DNA of 64,000 bases from Lophium mytilinum (Eukaryota > Ascomycota > Dothideomycetes > Mytilinidiales > Mytilinidiaceae): assembly GCA_010093605.1 (NCBI GenBank), contig MU004189.1, forward strand, positions 1,681,834 through 1,745,833, written 5' to 3'. Each line of letters begins with the position of its first letter. The first letter of the stretch is position 1. Shown here piece by piece: positions 45,040 to 56,235 of this stretch. Under the pieces are notes generated by a model that saw only the letters and a list, made by a program, of their open reading frames with translations, did not search any database and had not been told where the DNA came from. A program made the position numbers and the translations under genes.

Positions 45040-46266
45040 TCATTCTCCCAGTACCTCATCCGCTGGCAGCTCATGCGCATACTTCACCGGCTGCCCATGC
45101 ACACCTTTCGATCCCTCCATCTCCGCCCCGGAGTCCCCCCATGTAGCTGGACCGGCGTCGAAGGCGCATGCGAGTACTCAGATGTTCCACCTGCGGATTC
45201 AACAGCGGCTGCATCTTCATACTCGGTCTTAGCTGGTCGTAGCACCCGCACTCGCGCTTCGTCGTCGACGCGACCAGAAGATGCCTCCCGCGATGAGACC
45301 GATTGCGACAACGCCACCGATCGTGGGGCCAGCGATCCAAGCCTTGGAGCTAGATTTCAAGTTAGGGATAGGTACAACGGTGCCGTTCAGGCTGGCTGTC
45401 GCCAGCGAATTGCCTAAGCGTAGAGCGAAGGTGGTATTCGCGTTACAAGAGATTACGCTTGTTATATTCTAGAGGTAGCAGTTCTAGAATCCGCCCAACA
45501 ATGTGCTATCAAAGAGCACACCAACGCAGTCTTAATCATTATTTGCACAGGCGTCGATGCAGGAAGTAATATTTACGCGATGAATTAATGTGATATTCGT
45601 TCCTGTATTCAGCTGCGCGCAGTTAATATCAAAGGTCTTGCCGTTCGCTTCAAAGGGTTTGTCCAAAGGGCAGGTCGTGTTAACGGGCTCAATGCTAGTA
45701 AGGGCAGCAGAGTGCCAAACGCCAACCGGATTACTTCTAGCTAGGCCGTTCTGCCAGCCGGTCTTAAGCCACCAATTCGCGAAGCCGACGGATCGGGATG
45801 GGTTCCAGGATACGGCTTAACACAGTGGATGCGATTCGACGCAGATTTCCATGCACTCTTAAAGAGACTCGGCGTGCCAATAGCCCGCGTAGGGTTACAG
45901 AAGGCAGGAGGCGTAGTTGTCGAAGCAGAGGTCATAACCGTTCATAACCTGTCCGCAATAAATGGTGTACTGTTCTTCGTTCCGGACGGTCTGGACTGAG
46001 AAGTTGTCGAATGGACAGTCGGTGCTCGCGCCTTTGACTTCGTCGCTGGGGACGAGCGCGGAATACGTGCCCGTCTGGGCGTATAGGTCTTGGGTGCTGG
46101 TGGTTGAGTTGCGCAACCAGCACAAGCTGTTGTGCCACACGATGCCGAAGCAGCCTTCCCCATTGTCGCCCCAAAACCGCGAGCAGTGTTCCATACATAT
46201 CTCCGTCGTGTCCGCTGGAAAGCGGGATATGGCGTCGTTCTCAGGGTTATTTTCTCTATGTCCCAT
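45040..46266 (-). pseudogene. Decayed PAN/Apple-domain membrane glycoprotein gene
   Basis: The minus strand reads as a type I surface protein. A PAN-like Cys-rich module comes first (EICMEHCSRFWG, EGCFGIVWHNSLCWLRNST), then a second one (YTIYCGQVMNGYDLCFD) and a third (INCAQLNTGTNIT, ITSCIDACANND, DCVGVLFD). One membrane helix (WIAGPTIGGVVAIGLIAGGI) with a following RRRR stop-transfer leads into a cytosolic tail (KTEYEDAAAVESAGGTSE, then VHGQPVKYAHELPADE). The frame is broken by several stops at positions where Gln is expected, for example before DCVGV and around NCYL, and by at least two frame changes in the tail, one at a G-run near 45137-45142. Stops of the CAA/CAG to TAA/TAG type fit RIP. 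The N-terminus and signal peptide are not found. The gene lies between two LTR copies. Confidence 0.7.
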
Positions 46267-46607
46267 CTTAGTATCCTATGCTACCACCTGGACTGGCAAT
46301 CCCATCGCTTACGATTGCAATACGTGGTAAAATTAAGTCCATTGTAACTCTGATAGCTGCTCGGGCAAGGTTCGTCGCGGGTTTGAAGCTCTTGAAGTTG
46401 CAGAGATCGAAAACCTCTGCTAATGCAGACTTTAAAGCTGACTTTTTCCTTTTAAGTTATTTTAAAGGAGGAGTTCTGCAACTGGCGGTCCCTGTTGTAT
46501 AATAAACCTCTCTAATAAAGCAATGTCCTTGTTCTATTTGATATTTAGTATTCCAGCGCACATGTATAGTCTCATACAGAATCTACTATAAGAACATACT
46601 TGAAGTA
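46267..46607. other. Intergenic, upstream side of the PAN pseudogene
   Basis: May contain the lost N-terminal part of the pseudogene; no signal peptide could be recognised. Nothing else seen. Confidence 0.4.
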
Positions 46608-46827
46608 TGTAAGTTTTAAAATAGCATAAGCGTTATATCCTTACGGATAATAGGCTCAAAAGCCTTCAAACGGGACCAAACTGTGAGCGTTTAAACGTGA
46701 TACAACAACGAACGTTAGATAACGTTATAAAAGCGTTAGAGAAACGTTTTATAGTGCATTAAATCCTGTATATATACTCTGTTGCTGTCAATATACAATA
46801 GAACTTAAGTAATACAATTTCTATCTT

Positions 46828-46862
<35 letters not shown>

Positions 46863-46875
46863 CTTCTAACTATGT
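46608..46875 (+). repeat. Solo LTR, 3' end diverged
   Basis: Starts TGTAAGTTTTAAAATAGCAT and matches the family well (GCGTTATATCCTTACGGATA, GGCTCAAAAGCCTTCAAACG) up to the TATC tract at about 46820-46862. The usual CTCTATACCTTTGACA end is altered, so the right border is approximate. Retains four spaced CGTT motifs at about 46690-46732. Confidence 0.72.
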
Positions 46876-47156
46876 ACATAATATATACGTACCAAGTAAG
46901 TCCTAGCTATTTAGCCTAATAAGAAGCAATAAGTATACTAGTATGTAGATTAATATCTAGTCCTCTCTTTACATATTATATAGCCTTAAAAAGAAAGGTA
47001 ATATTAATTATTATTAGATATCTTAATTTAGCTTAGTAAAGTTCTTTTTATATCTACTCTAGCTTCCAAGGTAGTAATTTCTTCCCTACATTACTAACGT
47101 TTTCACATATGCTACATTATATAAGCACTAACGTAGTAGTAAACTCTTCAGATTTC
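46876..47156. other. Right edge of AT-rich block 2
   Basis: AT-rich with no gene. Normal composition resumes at the GNAT stop codon (47157). Confidence 0.5.
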
Positions 47157-47953
47157 TTAGGTCTGACCTTCAAGTATTACTAGATACTCATGTCCTTCAA
47201 GCAGGTCTCCAAAAGGCCATATCACCCCACGCTTCCTAACTTCTTCTAATGCTTCCACCGGTTCTTGGTGATCAACCCAAAAATTGGTATTTGCACTAGA
47301 GATTACCCCGTCGGCTTTGTTATTACCGAATAGTGAGCCCCTCAATGTAGCTGTGTGAACGTATCTCACAGGAGATATCTTCATGATGGCATTTGCGTGC
47401 TCTTGAGTCATGCTGAGGTCGACATCTTCAATTCCTCGACCAAAAGCTCGAAGAGTAGCCAATATTGCTGCCGGATGTGAACTAAGGATGCCAAATGCGC
47501 GTTTAGGCTCGCCTTCTTGGAGCTCTGTGAGCATTCTTGTGGCAACACCTCGTTTCCGATAGGTGCTGCTCACAACGAGCTGTGTAATCCAGCAGATGCT
47601 GCGTCCTTGGTATTGCCATCTACAAGCAAGGACGTTTCCGATGAGCTCATCGCCAATTTTTGCACGCACGTATGTGGTTCGAGCACCTGTGGGCAGGCAC
47701 TCTGCTCTTAATTTGGCGGCGCTCATGCGGACGCGGCGTCCTAGACAGACAAGTCAGTAGTCTGCCCCAATCTACACTCCTGACGTGGCTTGAAAAGTTT
47801 ACCTGGCTTAGCGAATGCACCTGCATTCAACTCTGCACCAGGCCCCCAGACCCCATAATTCGTTGAGCATAGCGCTGCCGCCGACTCGATAATATCTTGG
47901 GAGATGGCGTCATTTTCGAACTTTTGGAACGTTGGCAACAAAGCTGATGACAT
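47157..47953 (-). CDS. GNAT-family N-acetyltransferase
   Basis: Acetyl-CoA-dependent acetyltransferase of unknown substrate. Exons 47953-47803 and 47740-47157 (62-bp intron, GTAAAC..CTAG) give 244 residues. The N-terminus is MSSALLPTFQKFENDAISQD. The GNAT core follows, with ELIGNVLACRWQYQGRSICW, ITQLVVSSTYRKRGVATRML (beta-4 and the R-x-x-G-x-A pyrophosphate loop) and GILSSHPAAILATLRAFG (beta-5 region). The C-terminal half has FWVDHQEPVEALEE and LLEGHEYLVILEGQ, a layout shared by uncharacterised fungal GNATs. Transcribed in the same direction as the DHA2 transporter, whose stop lies 371 bp upstream. Confidence 0.8.
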
Positions 47954-48324
47954 GATTAAAGATTGTGCTGCAGGAAATGTGTTTCGGAGCGGAATCGCTT
48001 GATGCAGGTGGAACTTAAGGATGAAAATGTGAAGCGAGCCAATCAAGCCAATCTAGGTGGGGCACTACCCGTTGAGGTAATTATATTATCAGGTAATACT
48101 GTTTGAGGCGGCCCAGCAATTTCGTAGCTTGTTGAAAATGAAGATTTACTAACCTTCCAAAGTGTGTCGGGGCACCCTCAACAGTGGCAAAGAAGTCTAC
48201 TCGGATAAGTACTTTTATATACATTGAAGCTAGAGGAAAGACACCTAAAGCAGTAGAATAGCGGTGGAAGACGGCCATGATTTTGTAGATACCAAATGCG
48301 GCTAGAGAAAGTCGTCTGTTGTTC
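47954..48324. promoter_or_regulatory. Spacer between DHA2 transporter and GNAT gene
   Basis: 371 bp holding the transporter 3' end and the GNAT promoter; no specific motif recognised. Confidence 0.4.
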
Positions 48325-50243
48325 TCAAGGAGCGATTGTGTCGTTTCTAGATGTCGTGTTGTCTTTGACATCTGAGATTCCTGTCTTGGTCTCGACATGC
48401 TCTTCACTGAGCACTTGCCGTACAATAAAAAAGCCCGTAACTACCCCACACCCAGCAATGCATGCGTAGAATACCCAAATGAATCTCAGACTCCACGCGA
48501 ATGCCTCTTTGACTGCGCGTTGTTGGTTCGCGTCTTGTATGGCACCGATCAATAGAATATTGGCGGCAGCCTCACCCCCGGAGAATTTCTGGACCAGCGT
48601 GTCTTGCACACCAGCGGCCTTCAAGAATGGTGCTCGGGTCTCCATGCAGTTCTGGAAGATAACGCCACCAATTACGACGGACAAGGACGTGGCAAGGTTC
48701 CGAATGAAGCCAAACGTTGCTGTAGCCGTCGCTACGTCTTTCTGTGGCACGGAAGCTTGAAGTGCAATAAGCGGGGGCTCGAAAAGCAATCCTCCGCCGA
48801 ATCCTGCTATGGTCTCGACTACGATGATTTCGGCTATCGAAGACCTAACATCAAAGTGGATGTATAACGCCGTGCCGATAGTAAGCAAGACTGTGCCGAC
48901 CCAAATAATCTTTAAGTATCGTCCACTAAAACGTTTCAGTGCTTTTGCTAAACATTTCTTGGATTAATAGACTAACCTGCGGTGTATCGCGAATCCAGCA
49001 GTGATGCCCATGAGGGCTGCCCCGAAGGTTATAGGGAGAACAAGGAGACCAGATCTCGACGGTGATGCACTGTGGACGGATTGAAAGTAAAGGGGCATAT
49101 AATATTCCCCAGCAACGAACACCTGTTATGAGAGATTAGTATAGACTCAAGCCCTGAGCTTGAATCGAAGATTTGTACTTACAACCCCGTGTAAGAAGCA
49201 AAGTACCAGACTTGCAACATTGGACCGGTTCCGAAAGAGGTCCAAAGGCATAAGCGGATATCTTGCAAGCCTTTTCTCGCTAAAGACAAACAGGATAGAC
49301 ATGAGACTTCCGAACACGATGAGGCAGATGACCGTAGCAGACTTCCAAGCGAATAGCACGCCTCCGAAATCAAGCCCCAGAAGTAGCATGAGAGTCAGGC
49401 CAAGAATGGACATGCTTCCCCACCAATCGATTGCCTTGATGCCTTCTAATATTTTCGTCTTTGGGTTGTGTACATCCAGAAATATGAGGATTAGAAAAAA
49501 AGTGATACCGGAAACTGGCAAGTTAATCCAGAAAATCCATCTCCAGGATACATATTCGGCCAAAACACCCCCAATAATGGGGCCGATACCTCCGGCTAGG
49601 GCCCACACAAATTCTAGGAGACCTAGGTATAGACTACGACTTCTACACAATATAAGTTAGCATGACAGACCATCACTCTTCCAACTTTGGGCACCTACCT
49701 CATGCTGAATAAGTCTGAGATAGTGATGTTCACAAGTTGGATGAGTCCACCACCAGCAGTGCCTTGGAAAGATCTTCCTACAATAAGTAGACCCATTGAG
49801 GGTGCTTTCGCACACATGATGGAGCTACCAAAGAACATGGCGACTGCTGCTAGCAGGATTGGCTTTCGCCCCCAAATATCAGATAGCTTGGACCAAATGG
49901 GCGAACCGGCAGCATTTGCGAGAAGATATGCACCGCCAACCCATGTATAACCAGATGCAGAATTCAGTTCGGAAGATATAGTCGGAATTGCCGTTGCTAC
50001 AATTGTCGCGTCTAAAGCGGCTATGAAAAGCGAGAGAAAAAGAGCCACTAGAATCGCAAACATTCGGAACCTAGTTCGAGGGACTGCTACTGGCTCGTCG
50101 ATGCTGAATGCTTCAATGTCAATTGAGGCTGCCTGTGCAGGCTCTGGACGAAGGCCATGAGAAGGGGAAGGTGGAAGTTCAGCGCTTGCATCATCGGCCT
50201 TGTTCACATGCGTCGAAGAAAAAGTGGTAGTTTGAAGGTCCAT
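48325..50243 (-). CDS. MFS transporter, DHA2 family (14 membrane helices)
   Basis: Proton-coupled exporter of drugs, toxins or secondary metabolites. Four minus-strand exons: 50243-49699, 49642-49183, 49122-48977, 48925-48325, total 583 residues. After a polar N-terminus of about 60 residues comes RMFAILVALFLSLFIAALDATIVATAIPTI, the DHA2 opening. YTWVGGAYLLANAAGSPIWSKLSDIWGRKP follows (motif A), then GRSFQGTAGGGLIQLVNITISDL, the helix-5 region GGIGPIIGGVLAEYVSWRWIFWINLP (motif C), and a C-terminal half with GFGGGLLFEPPLIALQASVP and RNLATSLSVVIGGVIFQN. Length and motifs match aflatoxin-pump-like and Azr1-like proteins. No biosynthetic genes lie next to it, so a self-standing detoxification role is equally likely. 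Confidence 0.9.
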
Positions 50244-50961
50244 ATTGAGAGGTGACGATTGGCGCGAAGAAATCCAAACGAGAGCACCCGCAATTTGTAT
50301 AGATTATACCTGGGGAAAAAGCATAAATTGAGTCATTGACCCCGCAGTGAGAAAATAGCGGTCAAGTCCTGCGCTTACGTAAAATAGCGACATATCTAGT
50401 GTTATCGATGGAAAGCTTGATAGACTAGAATTGATAAACACTCTTAGGAGAAGACGGCGACTAGAGAAATTTGCGGACGCCGTTGTACGGCGTGTTTTGA
50501 TAGGATACTAGTAGCGCTGGCGGGGCTGATTTCGCTCGCTACGTCTATCTATTAACTACCTTCCAAGAGAAGCGAAACCCTCCGGTCGAGGTTCAAATTC
50601 GTGTACAGACCTTTTCATAAGACACTTATCAAGCTCGTATTGTTCACTTGTCGACCGAATCTGCAATCTTCGGAGCTTCACTTTGAGGCGCCGGTCTACC
50701 AAGAACAGCCACAGGCACTCGGAGTACCGCACGGAGGATTCCAGGATGTGGCACAGATGCTGACCATGGCCATAAAGAGGTTTGATATCTTGGTGCTTAC
50801 TCGGGTTATGTACAAACCTGGGCACGCTGGACATAGCAAAAAATAGCATACTCTTCAAGCCCTCCGTCGCCGACGTGTACGCCCATCGCGGCTTGGCTAT
50901 GATAAGAGTGCCACCTTTCTTATGCCTTACGTGATCAGTAATGCTCCCGAAAAGATTCCTA
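50244..50961. promoter_or_regulatory. Upstream region of the DHA2 gene
   Basis: 718 bp. Overlapping 80-100 codon frames on both strands around 50556-50858 have no recognised features. No defined binding site claimed. Confidence 0.4.
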
Positions 50962-51710
50962 TCAACATCCGGCGCTGAACTTGATTATGATGCTTTGTCG
51001 AGTGATAGTCTCATACAGGCCAAACGCAGACACGGTCCGTAAGCAGATCTCTTCCAACCTCGCAGTCAATTTTAGACTGTTCTTCTCTTTTGGTAGTGGT
51101 CCACTAGTCTCAGTCGTTGCAGAACTTGACGTTCGGCCAAAGAAGCCTTTCTTGGCTGGCCTTTGTGGCAATGGTGGCTGGACATCCCCGGTCGTGACCG
51201 TAGACTGCGATGATGTATCCAGAGTTTCATTTAATGCTCGCTCCAGCTCTTCTACGACACCACGCTGCTTCCAAAACTCAAGACGGTTCACGTGGCCTTC
51301 GAGTTGGATTCGCTGCAGCTCCTCGGGGAAGCCAATAATCTCCACTTGAGGCCCATCGGAGGTCTCGAAGTCATATTCTGTATCTCATGGTGTTAGTGGC
51401 ACCTGGAACCCGTGGAGAACGGCATTTTAGGCGAAACAAGGCCCGTACCTGACTTGACTTTGTCTTCTTGCGGGAGCACCACATCTGAGGGCATGAGCGC
51501 GATGTTGATGCTCCCAATGCCGTACGTAGCCTGTTGGGAGATCAATGGATAAACGTGTTCATTAATCACACTCGCGATCTGCTCTTCTCGGATAGCGCGA
51601 ACCCTGTCGCGGATATGCTGGCCATCGGAGGTGTTGCTGGTATGGTACTGGCTGTGAAGGTGCGCATTGGTACTCTCCTCGTAGCACGGAAGGGCACCGT
51701 CTTTCGACAT
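50962..51710 (-). CDS. Hypothetical protein, 225 aa
   Basis: Exons 51710-51449 and 51377-50962 (71-bp intron, GTACGG..ACAG) give 225 residues from MSKDGALPCYEE. An N-terminal His/Ser-rich stretch is followed by a helical segment (HIRDRVRAIREEQIASVINE), YPLISQQATYGIGSINIALM and PSDVVLPQED. Exon 2 has FPEELQRIQLEGHVNRLEFW and KQRGVVEELERALNETLD, then a linker and a C-terminal part with SLKLTARLEEICLRT. I have seen similar P-S-D-V-type fungal proteins without a function. No signal peptide or membrane helix. An upstream in-frame Met at 51809 exists but is less likely. Confidence 0.68.
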
Positions 51711-52547
51711 TGTAAGTCTTGAGAAGGATGGACAGTAGGATTCAGTCGGATAGGTATGCCGAGCAGCGTCCACCTGACTGTGTAGGATCTCTAGGGACCA
51801 GAAGCGCAATTCCGGTGAGTACTTGGCGTTAGAGCCTGGGTGGGGTTCCGCCGGCGTGTCTGCCTTGGATGATGGACGTAAATGGTAGAGTGATGTCGGT
51901 TAGTGTAACAATGAGCGGATTCTGTTATACGGTGCGGGCTTGGCCCCTTGGGTCTGCTCATGTGCTCAGGTGGCCTAGAAAATGGGGCCAGCTCAAAGGT
52001 GTTCCCAAGGTTCCAATCTAGGCACCCCAAAATATCCTGACGGCCGCCTAGGCAAGCCTTCGAATGAGGCTGGCGGTCAGCTTTTTGGGCAGCTGGGGAA
52101 AAGAATGAGGGCTTTGTTTGCGAAATAGTCTACTGTTGCAGTCTCCTGTTCTTAGCAGCGCCGGGAGCAGCGCATCGAGGTGATCAAGTAGTGCAAGGCG
52201 CAGGCAGGGGCAGGGCTTTGCGCGCCACAAGGCTGATTCTTGCCGCCACTGTCCGAGCGCTTTCCAAGCCAATCCCTGCCAATCAAACCACGATCCTCAT
52301 TTCATGCATGGTTCACTTTGAGCTCTGAAGCTGGGGAATGTGCCTCATTCACATGGTAGAAACCGGGAGACTTATTGGCCAGCCCATGGGTCTTCGCCGG
52401 CCGTGAGTACATATAAAGCCACAATGGCGCAACACTTTTACAACTCCTAACACCGCTGCACTTATTCACCCTCTTGTCAAGAGTGTTTGTTTCAGGAAAC
52501 CCTCCGCATAGTCCTCTCTCTGAAGTACCGTAGACTCCTTGCCTAAT
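51711..52547. promoter_or_regulatory. Divergent promoter, hypothetical gene / flotillin
   Basis: 837 bp between divergent starts. The frames seen here are not protein-like. No defined site supported. Confidence 0.4.
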
Positions 52548-54170
52548 ATGGCGATCCTCCCATGGTATCATGTCGCCGAGGCGAACGAGTACCTCGTAAG
52601 TTCCTAGCATGAGAACACTACTTCACGTTCACTAACATATTACAGGTCGTCACTGGCGCAGGTATCGACAAAGTCTTGATAAAAAAGAAGGTCAGCGTCG
52701 CTCTGCCCTTAGCATATTTGAACTGCATCTAACGTACCGTAGGCATGGGTTAAACCCTTCCAGAGAGTGTCCAAGATCTCTCTCACGCCGTTCGACTTCA
52801 ACATCACCCTCCAGGCTATGACCGTCGAGAAGCTCAAGTTCTCTTTGCCTGCCACCTTTACCATCGGTCCTGACGACGCACCTGAGTCCCTTCAGAAGTA
52901 CGCTGTGCTTCTTACTGGCGAGTCCGATGGGAGCGCACCGATCCCTGCCGCAAAAGGCGCCGTCGCCGCTGGCCGCAATCATGTACAGGACATCGTCAAA
53001 GGCGTCATCGAGGGCGAGACTCGTTCCATCGTCTCGACAATGACGATGGAGGAGCTATTTCGCGAGCGCCAGGTGTTCAAGGGCAAGGTCATCCATGGAG
53101 TCCAATCAGAACTCGACCAGTTCGGACTTCGAATCTACAACGCAAACGTCAAAGAGCTACAGGACACACCTGGATCCGAGTACTTCACCTCATTGTCTCG
53201 GAAAGCCCATGAAGGAGCCCTGAACCAGGCGAAGGTTGATGTTGCCGACGCACGCATGCGTGGTGAGGTCGGCGAGGCAGAGAAGCAAGGCAAAACAAAG
53301 CAGGAGGTCGCAAAGATCCATGCGGCAACTGCAGTCCTTGAAACCGAGCGCAAGGGTGAAAAGGCCCTAGCAGACGCTAAACTCACTGACAAGGAGATCA
53401 AGATCGAGAAGGAGCTCAATCTTGCGCGTATAGAAGCTAAGCGTGCCGCCGAGCAGCGTGATGCGGAGCTCAACACGGATGTCGAGAAGAAGCGCGCAGC
53501 TATGGAACTGGAACGTCTCCGAGCAACCACAGTCACGGCTGCCAAGATCGCGAAGGAGTCTGAACAGCAGAAGGCGGACGGAAGGCTATATGCCCAACAA
53601 CAACAGGCTGAGGGTCAGAAGTTCGCAGAACAGGCGGACGCTGAAGCTGCGGCATACCGACGCTTAAAGGACGCAGAGGCAAACTTCCAGGCCCGCGAGC
53701 GCGAAGCAGAGGCAAACTATGTTGTCGCAAAGCGTGCTGCGGAAGCTGACTATTTCCGCCGCGAGCGGGATGCTGAAGCGGCTCTCTTGTCCCGACAGCG
53801 TGAAGCCGAAGGTCTGTCTGCTATGGCGAAAGCCTATGGAGATATGAGCAATGTCCTCGGGGGCCCACATGGCCTTATGCAGTATCTCATGCTGCAAAAC
53901 GACACGTACGAGAAGCTCGCGAACGCCAACGCCAATGCTATCCGTGGTCTGGCGCCCAAGATCAACGTTTGGAACACGGGAGCCCAAGGGGAAGGTTCTG
54001 CATCAGATCCCACTGCACCCATCAGGAACCTTTTCCAGAGCTTGCCACCACTCCTGAGCACGATCAATGACCAGACAGGTATTCAGCCCCCTTCGTGGTT
54101 GGCACAGATGCCCCAAGCGCAACAGCAGGTCGTGAAGCAAGGTCCTAATGGTGTCCATGGCACCGAGTAG
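52548..54170 (+). CDS. floA: Flotillin (FloA)
   Basis: SPFH-domain scaffold of sterol-rich membrane domains; in Aspergillus nidulans FloA affects polar growth. Exons 52548-52595, 52646-52690 and 52743-54170 give 506 residues. The first two exons are only 16 and 15 codons, encoding MAILPWYHVAEANEYL and VVTGAGIDKVLIKKK. Exon 3 completes the SPFH domain (SKISLTPFDFNITLQAMTVE, LPATFTIGPDD, VIEGETRSIVSTMTMEELF). A long Ala/Glu/Lys/Arg coiled coil (about 200-410) contains repeated EAE-type units such as EREAEANYVVAKRAAEADYF. The C-terminal part is LAPKINVWNTGAQ. No transmembrane helix, as usual for flotillins, which attach by the N-terminus. Confidence 0.92.
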
Positions 54171-54847
54171 AAAGAAGAGTGATTTTTTTTGTTGACTTGT
54201 ATATAACTGCTTTGTATGGTGTTTCCACATGGTTAGTGATGTGGCGAAGGGCCGGGGCGTCTCGTGGCTATACACCTCTTTTTGTAGCTCGGTATGGGGT
54301 GCAAGGACAGAGACAAGAAAGTATCTAATGTGGCAACAATCCCAAAAAGACAAAAAATAAATAAATAAGTAAACAGCATGCTGCCCCCAGGATTCATCAG
54401 CCGTCTAGGACTACTCCCATTTGACACGAGATGTGACGCACGACGCTTGCAAAGATATGAAATTATCGAGTAGCTTGAATATGGGCTAGCAGACGGGTTT
54501 TAAAGAACTTGGCTGGAACTCGGCAGCATGCTGGCGATCACGTTAGAATTGATGGGGTTGAGCTACACGACGCTGTGACAAGTAGTGAAAAGAACATCGT
54601 CGGGTCCTGGTAACCTTTTTGGCTGCGAAGCCTGCCTGTTCTGTATTGTCGATATTGGAAGTGTAGAGTCCATGCGTCTTCAGGAAACACTAGTAGCTGT
54701 TTGCCAGTTCGCCCTGCCGCAGGATCACTTCAAGGCCCAGCGGTTGGCACTCCCTTCGAGATCCCGCAAGTAATCGAAAGCCGTATCGAGAGCTAACTTT
54801 CGTCTCCATACTCCTTTCTCGTCATGTCTCGTCTAATTGGGATGCTC
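54171..54847. other. Convergent 3' flanks of flotillin and PYM-like genes
   Basis: 677 bp, AT-richer than the coding parts, with an AAATAAATAAATAAG run at about 54356-54370. No gene supported. Confidence 0.45.
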
Positions 54848-55453
54848 TCATGCCTCATCTTTCCTGACTCCCTCACCATCAAACCCTAGATTGTCCAGCA
54901 TCCTGATGAGCTCGTTGATCTTGATAACCTTTTCGAACTGCTCTGGGAGAAGCGTGTCTCCCTTCTCCTTCTTATCCTTTAGCTCACGAGCTTGCCGAAG
55001 CTTCTTCATCAACTTCTTCGCCTCCTTTTCCTTCTCTACTTCGAGATCGACCTCGGTAGGGGGTTCCAGTTCTTCCACCTGGGGGCCTTTGCCGTCTGCT
55101 GACTTTGGGGCGTCGCCATTTGTGCTCCCCTCCTCGACGTTCCCGTCTGCTGCAGCGCGCTTGCGCGCTTCTCTCCGCTTCGCATTTTTGTTTACCGCGC
55201 CACTTGCCGGAGCAGCCTTCTTTACAAGCGGCTCTGCTCCGGGCACGCCTCCACTACCGCGGGTCTTCCATGCTTCAGCAGTGCGGTTCTTGTAGACCTC
55301 GACGTCTTCCGGCGGGCGGTAGCCTGGACGTACGCGAATTTCCTTGCGTACGGAGCCGTCGGGGCGAGTGCTGGAAGGGATATGTCGTTCGCCTGTGTCA
55401 GAGGTTGTAATGCCGGATTTGGAGGAAGATGGAGTCGTTGGGACGGTGGGCAT
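54848..55453 (-). CDS. PYM-like exon-junction-complex factor (Mago/Y14 partner)
   Basis: 201 residues, single exon. The N-terminal PYM (WIBG) domain is visible: GERHIPSSTRPDGSVRKEIR, then VRPGYRPPEDVEVYKNR, matching the pattern R-x-I-P-x-S-x-R-P-D-G-x-x-R-K that inserts between Mago and Y14. The middle is disordered and basic (NKNAKRREARKRAAAD). The C-terminal helical half (EKEAKKLMKKLRQARELKD, then FEKVIKINELIRMLDNLGF) fits the ribosome-binding, eIF2A-like part. PYM releases exon-junction complexes from translated mRNA. Length (201) is near human PYM1 (204). The presence of Mago/Y14 in this species cannot be checked from the window. Confidence 0.82.
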   Translation of the reverse strand: MPTVPTTPSSSKSGITTSDTGERHIPSSTRPDGSVRKEIRVRPGYRPPEDVEVYKNRTAEAWKTRGSGGVPGAEPLVKKAAPASGAVNKNAKRREARKRAAADGNVEEGSTNGDAPKSADGKGPQVEELEPPTEVDLEVEKEKEAKKLMKKLRQARELKDKKEKGDTLLPEQFEKVIKINELIRMLDNLGFDGEGVRKDEA

Positions 55454-56235
55454 GGCTGCTGGCGCGATCTGCGGAGACAGTGTAGGACGAGAGAGCGAAT
55501 TATGTAGAAAGGGATCGGGAAAAGCGCCAGCCTCGCGATCGTAAGAGCAGGTCGTGATGGCTTTCTTCAGGAAGCATAAGCGTGCGGTTGCGGCCAGCGG
55601 GTGGCACTGGAAGAGGCCTTGAGGTCGCGCAAGGCGCGATGATTGCGAGGCAGCTAATTAGCCCTTTGCACTCCCAGTCGAGCCGCCGCGCCAAAGCTGG
55701 GAATGCAGGAGTGCATCAAAGAGAAGGTGGTGAGGGGTTGACTTTGGTGCGAGGGCTGAGCGCCTTGTTGGACTCCCCGCGTGTCCTCTTCCTTCGGGCT
55801 ACACGAAACAAACAGTCTTTCACGCCCATGAACTAATAATTGGATGAAGAGTTATGGACGCAGGCACCGCTTCTTATCAATTGCGCCCTGGCATACCTCT
55901 TTGCACTTCCAATCAGGTCTAACTGGCCGCGATACAGAATCAGGCCGCTTCAAACCCACTAATGTGCGGCTCATCTGTCTTCGATAATGTTCTAGAGAAC
56001 CTCCTCAGTATGCCTTATGCAAATGTACACCAGCATAGAGAGCGTGTGCCATGCAGTACCTGTGTAGGGAAATAATGTTGAACAGTGCCTGACCGGGACG
56101 AGGAAACTCGCGCTAAGCAGCCCGAGCGTTTGCACCTCGATCCATTGCTCGCGGCAAAACCACCTGCAACCTCACCTCACGCCGACAGCAATTACACACA
56201 CCCCACCACTCCGCTCTCTCCAGGTTTCCTTTGCA
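55454..56235. promoter_or_regulatory. Divergent promoter, PYM-like gene / QCR9
   Basis: 782 bp between divergent starts. The last 100 bp before QCR9 are pyrimidine-rich with CACACACCCCACCAC. No specific site supported. Confidence 0.4.

Noticed and set aside
45073-45417. 114-codon plus-strand frame and its neighbours
   Set aside because: Antisense shadow of the PAN-domain pseudogene, whose minus-strand reading has a membrane helix and Cys-rich modules.
50585-50610. tRNA B-box-like sequence GGTTCAAATTC
   Set aside because: The flanking bases do not form a T-arm stem and no A box, anticodon stem or acceptor stem could be found.
48325-51710. Secondary-metabolite gene cluster around the DHA2 pump
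   Set aside because: No polyketide synthase, peptide synthetase, terpene or tailoring enzyme gene lies nearby in the window.
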